Below are positions 1 to 6,084 of a DNA stretch of 14,354 nucleotides, piece by piece (the first letter of the stretch is position 1; every line of letters begins with the position of its first letter). The position numbers and the translations under genes are program-made. The notes below the pieces were generated by a model. The model was given only the letters and a program-made list of their open reading frames with translations, did not search any database and was not told where the DNA came from. Source of the DNA: an uncultured Chlamydiae bacterium (GTDB lineage: Bacteria > Chlamydiota > Chlamydiia > Chlamydiales > Rhabdochlamydiaceae); contig CAMFJP010000014.1 of the NCBI GenBank assembly GCA_945957075.1, positions 1 through 14,354 on the forward strand, written 5' to 3'.

Positions 1-49
1 ACGAGATTCCTCTACGTCTCGTGGGCTCGGAGATGTGTATAAGAGACAG
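1..49. other. Untrimmed Nextera P7/index sequencing adapter (artefact)
   Basis: Bases 16-49 match the 34-nt Nextera Read 2 transposase adapter, including the 19-bp Tn5 mosaic end AGATGTGTATAAGAGACAG at 31-49. Bases 1-7 (ACGAGAT) match the inner end of the Illumina P7 primer. Bases 8-15 (TCCTCTAC) are the reverse complement of the N712 index as I recall it. This is library-construction sequence left on the contig end and should be ignored biologically. Genomic sequence starts at 50. Confidence 0.97.
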
Positions 50-310
50 GTAGATCTCTTTTTTCTCAGCATACAGCTCCTCCCACACAGGCTGCTTAGC
101 ATAAAGTCCAGGCAGATGCGCGTACAAAGCCTCTCGTAGCGAAGTTGCATCAAAGTGTGCAGCACCACAATAGGTGGAAAAGTCCCAATTCAGTTTAAAA
201 CCATGTCTTGCGCACAAGGTTTGATAAGCCTCAAAATGAAGCGCTTCTGTATTCACAAGCAAACCGTCAAAATCAAATAGAAATAATTGAAACTTAGAAA
301 TCCAATTCAT
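50..310 (-). CDS. HAD-superfamily phosphatase, N-terminal part (cut by contig end)
   Basis: The first 87 codons of a haloacid dehalogenase-like hydrolase gene, reading off the contig end. The protein begins MNWISKFQLFLF and then has motif I, DFDGLLVNTE at residues 13-22. The first Asp would be the phospho-accepting nucleophile and the second the general acid. The helical stretch after it (about residues 23-85) looks like the start of the cap domain of the beta-phosphoglucomutase/phosphoglycolate phosphatase subgroup. The ATG at 308-310 is preceded by AAGG about 4-8 bases upstream. The upstream edge of the gene lies only 20 bp from a mobile repeat copy (331-495). The substrate cannot be told from this fragment. 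The open frame continues into adapter bases, so nothing beyond codon 87 is real. Confidence 0.85.
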
Positions 311-330
311 GTCCTTGCCTTTTTGTCCAA

Positions 331-495
331 TAGACCTCTTGCATAACTCGATTTGCTTGGTAACGCGTGTGATTTTTGAGCAGCTTTAAACCCAAATTTC
401 GAGGTAATATGGGGACATATTGCCGAGAAATTTGGGTTTAAAGCTGCCAAAAAGCGCGGTTCTGCCAAACAAATGGAGTTACGCAAAAGGTCCTA
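331..495. mobile_element. MITE-like palindromic element, copy A
   Basis: A 165-bp non-coding element that is almost one long inverted repeat. The ends are TAGACCTCTTGCATAACTC (331-349) and its imperfect complement (476-495). A perfect 21-bp inverted pair sits inside at 380-400 and 427-447. A short loop around 401-426 contains its own small ATATG/CATAT stem. A second copy with about 90% identity by eye is at 9819-9981. It encodes no credible protein. The ends start and finish in TA, as expected if it inserts at TA or TNA targets (IS630/Tc1 or IS5-type), but the parent family is not identified. It separates the HAD gene from the small lipoprotein gene. Confidence 0.85.
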
Positions 496-525
496 ATCAG
501 CATATCAAAAAGCAGAGTCAAATAG

Positions 526-663
526 CTAGTCCCTCTGCTCAGCAAGATGTTGCCCTACCAAAGGCTCCTGCTGGACCATGTGATCTAAAGGATCCTCTTC
601 CTTTGTAGAATCTGGATTACATCCCTGAACCACAAGCATAAGGATCATCAATGTCCATCTCAT
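526..663 (-). CDS. Small predicted lipoprotein (45 residues)
   Basis: A short minus-strand reading frame encodes a 45-residue protein with a clear lipoprotein signal: MRW, a hydrophobic core LMILMLVV at residues 5-12, then the lipobox Val-Gln-Gly-Cys with Cys15 as the predicted lipidated residue. The remaining 30 residues are short, acidic and hydrophilic. The ATG at 661-663 is preceded by GGAG seven bases upstream, a good ribosome-binding site. The gene is divergent from ruvA and stops 31 bp before mobile element copy A, so the 3' end could have been trimmed by past insertions. I do not recognise the family. Chlamydiae do carry small cysteine-rich or lipid-anchored proteins, but no named one matches here. 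It could also be a decayed remnant of a longer lipoprotein gene. Confidence 0.6.
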   Translation of the reverse strand: MRWTLMILMLVVQGCNPDSTKEEDPLDHMVQQEPLVGQHLAEQRD

Positions 664-698
664 ACCCCCACTCCATTTTTTTTAATCCCCTTCTGCTA

Positions 699-726
699 TT
701 TGATATAATGAATAAATTGCTATAAT
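699..726 (+). promoter_or_regulatory. Candidate promoter(s) for ruvA
   Basis: Two perfect TATAAT boxes lie upstream of ruvA, at 704-709 and 721-726. Each is preceded by TG plus one base, the extended -10 form. The nearer one has a weak -35 (TTTGAT at 699-704, 16-base spacer) that overlaps the first -10. Transcription from 721-726 would start near 733, giving a leader of about 19 bases with AGGA at 741-744, seven bases before the ATG. Confidence 0.5.
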
Positions 727-751
727 GCATCAAAAATCCTAGGATACCCTC

Positions 752-1330
752 ATGTTCAGCTACATTAAAGGCACACTTATTTCCATTTCCCCTGTAGAAG
801 CTGTCATTGAAGCCGGGGGCATCGGCTATCTTATCTCTGTTCCCCTACATGTACATACCCATTTGCCCTCTGTTGGCCAAGAAGCACAGCTTCATTTATC
901 GGTCGTTATTCGAGATGACGCACATGAATTATACGGCTTCCATACACAAGATGAACGCAATTTATTTAAAAAATTATGTAGCGTTTCTGGGGTTGGTCCT
1001 AAAATTGCCCTTTCGCTCATCGGCCATTTAGCCTGGAAAGACTTATGTATGGCAATTAGCTCCGGCAACAGCCAGATGCTCTGCTCTATTCCGGGCGTTG
1101 GAAAAAAAACAGCAGAAAGACTCATCATCGACCTTAAAGATAAAGTAAAAAATTTATCCTGTGTAGAGTCACTCCCTCAAAACAGCTCATCTACCGATGC
1201 CATTCAAGCCCTTATTCACCTTGGCTATAAACCAGGGCAAGCCCAAAGAGCTGTACAAGCAGCCCTTAATGCAGCTGAAACCCCACCTTCCCTCTCCAAA
1301 CTCATTACACTATCTCTACGCCATATTTGA
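752..1330 (+). CDS. ruvA: Holliday junction DNA helicase subunit RuvA
   Basis: RuvA binds four-way Holliday junctions as a tetramer and loads the RuvB motor for branch migration, with RuvC resolving the junction. The protein is 192 residues, close to the usual ~200. Residues 1-62 form the N-terminal OB-fold (MFSYIKGTLISI start; GIGYLISVP at 23-31). Two helix-hairpin-helix DNA-binding motifs follow: SVSGVGPKIAL at 77-87 and SIPGVGKKTAERL at 112-124. A short linker (about 132-148) leads to the RuvB-contacting domain III (ALIHLGYKPGQAQRAVQAAL region). The ATG start matches the family N-terminus and has AGGA seven bases upstream. mnmE follows 51 bases later on the same strand, so the two probably share a transcript. 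The Chlamydia ruvA neighbourhood differs, so this pairing says little about function. Confidence 0.96.
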   Translation: MFSYIKGTLISISPVEAVIEAGGIGYLISVPLHVHTHLPSVGQEAQLHLSVVIRDDAHELYGFHTQDERNLFKKLCSVSGVGPKIALSLIGHLAWKDLCMAISSGNSQMLCSIPGVGKKTAERLIIDLKDKVKNLSCVESLPQNSSSTDAIQALIHLGYKPGQAQRAVQAALNAAETPPSLSKLITLSLRHI

Positions 1331-1356
1331 GCTGCATGAAAAGAGAAAAAAAGCCA

Positions 1357-1381
1357 AAATAGCCTCGCAAGAGGTCTATTT
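1357..1381 (+). promoter_or_regulatory. Hairpin made of element ends, holding the mnmE ribosome-binding site
   Basis: AAATAGCCTC (1357-1366) and GAGGTCTATTT (1371-1381) pair, with one bulged base, around a GCAA loop. The right arm is the exact outer end of the mobile repeat family (GCAAGAGGTCTATT). AAGAGG at 1369-1374 is the only Shine-Dalgarno-like sequence before the mnmE ATG at 1382, at a spacing of seven. The hairpin would hide that site when folded. Confidence 0.6.
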
Positions 1382-2743
1382 ATGTTTTGTGATAAAAAAA
1401 CAACGATAGCTGCCATCGCAACGCCTCCGGGCGAAGGCGGGGTCGCCATTATACGCGTTTCCGGCGATTCTGCCGTGGAGATTGTAGATACAATCTTCTC
1501 AGGACCCATTACAACCTATAAAACACATACAGCTCATCTCGGGAAAATTCTTGACAAAACAGGATGCCCTATTGATGAAGTCCTGGTACTTGTCATGCAT
1601 GCTCCCAAATCCTATACCGGCGAAAACACGGTAGAAATCCACTGCCATGGAGGCATTTTAATCACACAAAAAGTACTGGAAAGAACCCTACAAGCCGGTG
1701 CCAAAGCAGCTTCTCCTGGAGAATTTACCTTTCGAGCATTCATAAATGGAAAGTTAGACCTTGCACAAGCAGAAGCTGTTCAAACAGTCATTGGCGCACG
1801 CAATGAACGTGCACTTGCCAGCGCAAAAGAGCATCTACAAGGATCTTTATCAAAAAAAATCACATCGTGGCAAAAAACACTTATTGATATCACAGCTACA
1901 TTAGAAGCCTGCTTGGATTTTCCTGAAGAGGGCTTAGATTTTGAAACTGAAACAGAACTTCTTTCCGCCCTACAATCTGTACATCAAGAAATCGAAAAAT
2001 TACTTTCTACTTTTGATGAGGGTAAGAAAATTCAAGATGGCCTCTCCTTATGCCTACTTGGCGCACCGAATGTTGGCAAATCTTCTTTAATGAACGCCCT
2101 TTTGGGCATAGAAAGGGCTATTGTTACGAACATAGCAGGAACAACAAGAGATGTTCTAGAAGCACCTCTCATGCTATCTGGACTGCATTGTCAATTACTC
2201 GATACAGCAGGAATTCATACAACAGAGGATCTAATCGAAGAAGAGGGCATCAAAAGAGCAAAAGTCGCGATGGAAAAAGCAGATCTAATTCTTTATGTTC
2301 TTGACAGCTCTAGACACCTAAACCATGAAGAATACAATTTACTAGAAACACTACCTAAAACACATACAATCCTTGTATGGAACAAACAAGATCTCCCTCA
2401 AATACATGCATCCCACCCTCTTTTTCCTTATCAAGTGCACCTCTCTGCGACAACACTACAGGGCATCGACTCTTTAAAAAAAACAATTGCACATGTAATA
2501 AAAACAGGCATGCTACCGTCAAAAGAAGAAGTAATTATCTCGAGCCTGCGACACAAAGAAGCGCTGCATAACGCCTCTTTTTCTATAAGGGATGTCACCA
2601 CAGGAATTAAAAACAATGCATCCCCTGAAATCCTGTGCGCCGATATGCGCCATACACTCAAATCCCTTGGGGATATTATAGGAATGGATATCTCAGAGGA
2701 AATCCTAACAGCAATTTTTTCCAAATTTTGCTTAGGGAAATAA
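1382..2743 (+). CDS. mnmE: tRNA modification GTPase MnmE (TrmE)
   Basis: MnmE works with MnmG to install the carboxymethylaminomethyl group at U34 of tRNAs that read purine-ending split-box codons. The 453-residue protein is full length. The N-terminal folate-binding domain is at about 1-120, starting TIAAIATPPGEGGVAIIRVSG. The GTPase domain carries G1 GAPNVGKS at 227-234, G2 IAGTTRD at 251-257, G3 DTAG at 274-277 and G4 NKQD at 334-337. The C-terminal tail FCLGK keeps the family's C-x-G-K ending, whose cysteine is needed for modification. All key residues look intact. The start lies right after a mobile-element end fragment that provides the AGAGG ribosome-binding site. The TAA stop is one base before another joined-end hairpin shared with the convergent sua5 gene. 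Confidence 0.97.
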   Translation: MFCDKKTTIAAIATPPGEGGVAIIRVSGDSAVEIVDTIFSGPITTYKTHTAHLGKILDKTGCPIDEVLVLVMHAPKSYTGENTVEIHCHGGILITQKVLERTLQAGAKAASPGEFTFRAFINGKLDLAQAEAVQTVIGARNERALASAKEHLQGSLSKKITSWQKTLIDITATLEACLDFPEEGLDFETETELLSALQSVHQEIEKLLSTFDEGKKIQDGLSLCLLGAPNVGKSSLMNALLGIERAIVTNIAGTTRDVLEAPLMLSGLHCQLLDTAGIHTTEDLIEEEGIKRAKVAMEKADLILYVLDSSRHLNHEEYNLLETLPKTHTILVWNKQDLPQIHASHPLFPYQVHLSATTLQGIDSLKKTIAHVIKTGMLPSKEEVIISSLRHKEALHNASFSIRDVTTGIKNNASPEILCADMRHTLKSLGDIIGMDISEEILTAIFSKFCLGK

Positions 2744-2773
2744 CAATAGACCTCTTGCGCAAGAGTCTATTTG
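2744..2773. terminator. Hairpin between convergent mnmE and sua5, built from joined element ends
   Basis: CAATAGACCTCTTGC (2744-2758) is followed directly by GCAAGAGTCTATTTG (2759-2773), its near-perfect complement with one bulged C. The two arms are the left and right ends of the mobile repeat family with the interior missing. It sits exactly between two convergent genes, where a two-way terminator would be expected. There is no long T run on either side, so intrinsic termination is inferred from structure and place only. The right arm includes the TAG stop of sua5 (2767-2769). Confidence 0.55.
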
Positions 2774-3726
2774 TGTATAACTCCTGAGGCGCGCTGTATC
2801 CGATCCATAAGAGCTGGATGCGTCCTTTCGCTGCATACAATTACAACCTCCTCGCAACCAATCTGATCTGCCGAGCGCAGTTCATTATATAGCGTACGTG
2901 CATTAAGCTCTCTTTCCCCAAAGGAGGGCTCCTCACTAAGAATCAAGCGACTGGCTTTTGTAAGCACGTGCGCATTTTTTTCATATTGTGAAAAACATAG
3001 AACAACACGGGCTTTTGGAGCATAATGTTTATGCAACATCCCAGGAGACAACGCTTTTTCCCCTTTTTTAGGTAATCCAACCTCACACCCAATAGCCTCC
3101 TCCAGAGAATTCTTACTAATACTTCCTGGACGCAGCAACACAGGAATTGGACCCATAAGACTCACAACAGTCGACTCTATGCCAAGTGCACACCCCCCCC
3201 CATCAATAATATAAGGAATGGCCCCATCAAAATCTTCCAGAACATGCTGCGCTGTTGTAGCACTAGGTCTTCCAGAAAGATTAGCAGAGGGTGCAACTAA
3301 AGGTGCCCCTACAGCATCTATCAATTCAAGGGCTATAGGATGCGCCGGCATCCGCACGGCAACACTTGAAAGCCCAGCAGAAACCACAGAGGGCAAATTA
3401 GGATGTCTTGGTAAAATACATGTAAGGGGCCCCGGCCAAAATCTTTTCTGCAAACAAAAAAACAAATCTGGAATATTTTGCGCGACCTGCTCCAGCATCT
3501 TCTCCCGACTAATATGGACAATTAATGGATTATCCTGCGGGCGCCCCTTTGTAGAAAAAATTTTCCTCACAGCATGTTCGTTTGTTGCCAACCCCCCAAG
3601 CCCATACACAGTCTCCGTAGGAAATCCAACCAAATCTCCAGAACACAAACTCAAAGCTGCATAGGACAATCGATCTGGAGTTAAAAGCTCTGTTTTGTAA
3701 TTTTTTGTTGCAGGTTTAAGCTTCAT
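2767..3726 (-). CDS. Threonylcarbamoyl-AMP synthase (Sua5/YwlC/TsaC family)
   Basis: This enzyme makes L-threonylcarbamoyl-AMP from threonine, bicarbonate and ATP, the first step of the universal t6A37 modification of ANN-reading tRNAs. The 319 residues include the YrdC core (about 15-205) with GDLVGFPTETVYGLG at 30-44, KGRPQDNPL at 60-68, APSANLSG at 145-152 and GIESTVV at 182-188. A Sua5-specific C-terminal domain follows the SPGMLHKHYAP linker at 227-237, so this is the long Sua5 form rather than short TsaC. A run of nine G (3193-3201, read as Asp-Gly-Gly-Gly) lies in the coding frame just before GIESTVV. The stop codon comes from a mobile-element end. With mnmE next door, both genes meeting here modify tRNA, though they are transcribed towards each other. 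Confidence 0.95.
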   Translation of the reverse strand: MKLKPATKNYKTELLTPDRLSYAALSLCSGDLVGFPTETVYGLGGLATNEHAVRKIFSTKGRPQDNPLIVHISREKMLEQVAQNIPDLFFCLQKRFWPGPLTCILPRHPNLPSVVSAGLSSVAVRMPAHPIALELIDAVGAPLVAPSANLSGRPSATTAQHVLEDFDGAIPYIIDGGGCALGIESTVVSLMGPIPVLLRPGSISKNSLEEAIGCEVGLPKKGEKALSPGMLHKHYAPKARVVLCFSQYEKNAHVLTKASRLILSEEPSFGERELNARTLYNELRSADQIGCEEVVIVCSERTHPALMDRIQRASGVIHK

Positions 3727-3761
3727 AAGGTTTCATTGTACCAATACACGGGAAAAATGCC

Positions 3762-4088
3762 ATGCAAATCACTGGACTATTCGTACTTATTTATGGGGTA
3801 ATCGTTCTATCTGGAGGTATATGGGGCTATATACATGCTCATAGTTTCCCCTCTCTTATAGCAGGGCTCTCTTTTGGAGTCGCCCTAACCATCTCAAGCT
3901 GTGGGCTTTTTTTGAAAAGAAAATTCTTTAGCTACCTGGCACTGGGACTCACTCTGATCTTGTTTAGCCTTTTTCTATCCCGATTTTTAAAAGCTCACGC
4001 TTTTTTTCCATCGGGTTTAATGGCTTTATTGAGTTTTATTATGCTTATAATAACCTCTCTTCAAACAAAAAGAATTATTAAAAAGTAA
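3762..4088 (+). CDS. TMEM14-family (UPF0136) small membrane protein
   Basis: A 108-residue protein with four predicted membrane segments at about residues 5-24, 31-50, 55-75 and 83-100 and a lysine-rich C-terminal tail (KRIIKK). The stretch SGGIWGYIHAHSFPSLIAGLSFG (given here by position, 17-39) follows the Tmemb_14 pattern: glycine-rich first helix, GY-hydrophobic-x-A, then a PSLIAGL-type second helix. The family is best known from eukaryotes (TMEM14 in mitochondria, FAX proteins that export fatty acids from plastids) and cyanobacteria. A role in lipid or porphyrin movement is family knowledge only, not shown here. The gene is divergent from sua5 with a 35-bp gap, so their promoters overlap or are very short. 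The start has GGA about ten bases upstream. Confidence 0.75.
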   Translation: MQITGLFVLIYGVIVLSGGIWGYIHAHSFPSLIAGLSFGVALTISSCGLFLKRKFFSYLALGLTLILFSLFLSRFLKAHAFFPSGLMALLSFIMLIITSLQTKRIIKK

Positions 4089-4146
4089 TCTATATAGAAA
4101 TAAAACCGAATTTATGCTTTAATTACAGCAAAAAAAAGGGTTTTAT

Positions 4147-5163
4147 ATGATTTGTTTTAATCCTGCTTATCAAAACTATTTTTTAATACCTACTTACTCT
4201 CCTCAATCCGTCCACACACTCTATGGTCAACCTCATTTTTGGACCCCTCCCTACACACCACCACCCTACCCCGCTATCGCCCCCCACTTTTCTCCAACAC
4301 AAACCAAAGCCGTATCCGAAATAGGACGACTTCACATACAACCAGTACTTCCAAAAAACATTAGCTATGATCCAAAAGACGAAGGAAATCCTGATGTTCT
4401 TTACGCTACAAACCTTCTAGGACTTGTTGCCGCATTAGACAATTATTTTTCTGATCTTTCTATTGTTTCAAAGCTTGTTTCCCCTTTTATGCTTGCACTA
4501 TCTTGTATCACAAGTCTTGGGGCCACAATCTATGAAATCATTTCATGTGTTGGCCAAGCCTCCTTCTTAAATACGCTATCCTCAAAATCTATTGAAGAAC
4601 TATACGAAGATTTTTTCGCACTTAGTGCAGAAGAAATAGATCAAATTCAAAAGCGCGTACAAGAACAAAAGATCATCTGCACAAACCCTGAAGATTTAAA
4701 AAAAATATTAAAAAACGAAACCGATAAAGTTTTCCAATTCAAACTTAAATCCCTTGCCTGTCACATCGATTCTAAAACCATAGGGCCTTTATATCGCAAT
4801 ATGAAAGCCTATATACAATCTGTAAACCCAAGCGAAAAAGCAAAAATCAAACAACTTGTTCTAAAACAAATAGAAATCGCGCGCGTTCAAGCGAAAAAAA
4901 AGCTAATCATTCACATACTAGGGCTTATGGCACCATTATGCGCCCTAATGTTGACAGTGTTTTCTATTTTTTCTATTGCATGCCCAGTTTTTATTCCACT
5001 AATCCTTTTGATAGGAATCATTGTATTTGGAATCGTAAGATATCTGCTTTCCAAAGGATGGCTGCCGACCCCTGACTGGAGCTGTTCTATCGCTAAAGCG
5101 ATTCTACCTATAGCTGTATATAAAAAAATGATGAACTGTTTTGACGCGATAATAAAAAAATAG
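4147..5163 (+). CDS. Candidate inclusion-membrane or secreted protein, function unknown
   Basis: I do not recognise this 338-residue protein. It has no signal peptide. Residues 1-50 are rich in Pro and Tyr (PTYSPQ, TPPYTPPPYP), including PPPY at 38-41, which fits the PPxY pattern bound by eukaryotic WW domains. A moderately hydrophobic segment lies at about 106-136, then a charged helical region at 145-250 (Lys/Glu/Gln-rich, coiled-coil-like). Two adjoining strong hydrophobic segments follow at about 253-278 and 280-301, and a basic tail ends at 338. A closely spaced hydrophobic pair is the usual signature of chlamydial Inc proteins, which are inserted in the vacuole membrane facing the host cytosol; the assignment here is inference. 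AAAGGG eight to nine bases before the ATG serves as ribosome-binding site. It is followed after 37 bases by the nitroreductase gene. Confidence 0.6.
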   Translation: MICFNPAYQNYFLIPTYSPQSVHTLYGQPHFWTPPYTPPPYPAIAPHFSPTQTKAVSEIGRLHIQPVLPKNISYDPKDEGNPDVLYATNLLGLVAALDNYFSDLSIVSKLVSPFMLALSCITSLGATIYEIISCVGQASFLNTLSSKSIEELYEDFFALSAEEIDQIQKRVQEQKIICTNPEDLKKILKNETDKVFQFKLKSLACHIDSKTIGPLYRNMKAYIQSVNPSEKAKIKQLVLKQIEIARVQAKKKLIIHILGLMAPLCALMLTVFSIFSIACPVFIPLILLIGIIVFGIVRYLLSKGWLPTPDWSCSIAKAILPIAVYKKMMNCFDAIIKK

Positions 5164-5164
5164 T

Positions 5165-5218
5165 TGTCTTTTTTAGAGCTTATGGCGCACACTGGGGATC
5201 ATGACCATAAAAAAGACA
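5165..5218 (+). promoter_or_regulatory. Inverted repeat enclosing the nitroreductase start site
   Basis: TGTCTTTTTT (5165-5174) and AAAAAAGACA (5209-5218) are exact complements of ten bases with a 34-base loop that holds GGGGATC and the ATG at 5201. On RNA this would place the start region in a loop. The arms are mostly A and T, so chance is possible. Confidence 0.3.
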
Positions 5219-5779
5219 GATTATCCAGTGCATAACTTGATTGCGAGCAGATGGTCTTCTCGCGCCCTGTCAGGGGAACAGATTACAGAACAGGAATTAC
5301 TCCCTCTATTTGAAGCGGCACGCTTTGCTCCCTCTTCCTATAATGGTCAGCCTTGGCGCTTTCTCTACGCCCTATCAACAGATCCAGAATGGCCGCTTTT
5401 TTTCAATCTACTGGTCCCTTTCAACCAAGAATGGGTAAAAAACGCAGGGGCCTTGATTCTAATTCTTTCTAGGTGCGCCTTTGAATCTAATGGAAAACCA
5501 AGTCGAACACATAGTTTTGATACAGGAGCCGCCTGGATGAGCCTTTCGTTAGAAGGGGTCTCTAAAGGATATATCGTCCATGGAATGGAGGGGTTTGACT
5601 ATAACAAGGCTAAAGAGACCTTTGCGATCCCAGATGACTATCAGATAGAAGCAATGGCTGCTATAGGGAAGCCCGGTTCTAAAGAACTCCTATCTAAATC
5701 ACTGCAAGAAAAAGAGGTACCTTCACCAAGAAAACCTTTGAAGGACATTGTCTTTCGAGGCTCTTGGCACAAAATATAA
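5201..5779 (+). CDS. Nitroreductase-family flavoprotein
   Basis: Nitroreductase-family enzymes are FMN-dependent, usually dimeric NAD(P)H oxidoreductases acting on quinones, nitro compounds or flavins. The 192-residue length is typical. The FMN-binding N-terminus has RWSSRALSG at 17-25 and ARFAPSSYNGQPWRF at 40-54, matching the family's RxSxRxF and APSxxNxQPWxF patterns. DTGAAWMSLSLEGVSKGY at 107-124 corresponds to the central helix, and the C-terminal AMAAIGKPG at 151-159 to the conserved AxIGxP segment. The start has GGGG four bases upstream within GGGGATC, slightly close. The TAA stop overlaps the T tract of the minus-strand terminator for the histone-like gene. The specific substrate is not predictable. 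Confidence 0.88.
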   Translation: MTIKKTDYPVHNLIASRWSSRALSGEQITEQELLPLFEAARFAPSSYNGQPWRFLYALSTDPEWPLFFNLLVPFNQEWVKNAGALILILSRCAFESNGKPSRTHSFDTGAAWMSLSLEGVSKGYIVHGMEGFDYNKAKETFAIPDDYQIEAMAAIGKPGSKELLSKSLQEKEVPSPRKPLKDIVFRGSWHKI

Positions 5780-5811
5780 AAAAATCGAGCAGGTGGCAAG
5801 ACCTGCTCGAT
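5778..5811 (-). terminator. Intrinsic terminator of the histone-like gene
   Basis: ATCGAGCAGGT (5784-5794) and ACCTGCTCGAT (5801-5811) form a perfect 11-bp stem with a six-base loop. Read on the minus strand it is followed by seven T (5784-5778), the classical intrinsic terminator form, 45 bases after the stop of the histone-like gene. The plus-strand side has no T run, so it mainly serves the minus strand; it may still stop some nitroreductase transcripts. Confidence 0.88.
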
Positions 5812-5855
5812 ACGTAGACAAGCTACCCGTGTTCGTCTTCTGGATTTGCCAGGAA

Positions 5856-5999
5856 CTAACGACGAGCTGTTGCTTTTTTTGTTGTTCTGCGAGCTGTTGG
5901 TCTTTTTGCTTTTTTAGCAACAGATTTTCTAGCAGCAGGTTTTCTTGTTGTTTTTTTAGCTGTGCTTTTTTTAGCTGTAGCTTTTCTTTTTGCAGCCAT
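5856..5999 (-). CDS. Very short Hc2-like histone H1-type DNA-binding protein
   Basis: A 47-residue protein made almost entirely of Lys, Arg, Ala and Thr: MAAKRKATAKKSTAKKTTRK, then PAARKSVAKKAKRP and TARRTTKKATARR. The repeating (A/T)KK and AARK units are those of chlamydial Hc2 and the C-terminal tail of eukaryotic histone H1. Hc2 condenses the nucleoid when reticulate bodies turn into elementary bodies. Chlamydia Hc2 proteins are much longer (about 165-200 residues and variable), so this is a minimal form or a paralogue. I chose the inner ATG at 5997-5999 because AAGGAG lies seven bases before it and the basic repeat begins there. The frame is open upstream for 23 more codons (to 6068), adding an acidic, non-histone segment. 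A hairpin (6039-6066) lies in the leader. The downstream terminator is strong. Confidence 0.8.
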   Translation of the reverse strand: MAAKRKATAKKSTAKKTTRKPAARKSVAKKAKRPTARRTTKKATARR

Positions 6000-6038
6000 A
6001 TTATTTCTCCTTTTTTCTTGGATAGAATCTGAGACCTT

Positions 6039-6066
6039 GGACTCTTCTTTAGCAGAAGGAGAGTCC
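6039..6066 (-). promoter_or_regulatory. Leader hairpin upstream of the histone-like gene
   Basis: On the minus strand GGACTCT (6066-6060) and AGAGTCC (6045-6039) pair over seven bases with a 14-base loop, about 40 bases before the ATG of the histone-like gene. A second AGGAG lies just upstream (about 6082-6086). The structure could affect translation; no known leader family is recognised. Confidence 0.35.
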
Positions 6067-6084
6067 ATCGCATATTCATCTCCT

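Noticed and set aside
331..495. CRISPR-like or tRNA-like origin of the palindromic repeat
   Set aside because: There are no regularly spaced repeats and no cloverleaf; the long single inverted repeat with TA borders fits a MITE better.
420..608. Plus-strand frame of 62 codons starting inside the mobile element
   Set aside because: It runs across the palindromic element and then antisense to the lipoprotein gene; composition is not protein-like and the copy at 9.9 kb does not keep the frame.
5748..6032. Plus-strand frame antisense to the histone-like gene, rich in Cys, Phe and Ser
   Set aside because: It is the reverse reading of the Lys/Ala codon repeats and has no independent start signal or family match.
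6000..6068. 23-residue acidic N-terminal extension of the histone-like protein (in-frame ATG at 6068)
   Set aside because: The inner ATG has the better-spaced AAGGAG and the histone repeat starts right there; the extension has no histone character. It overlaps the leader hairpin.
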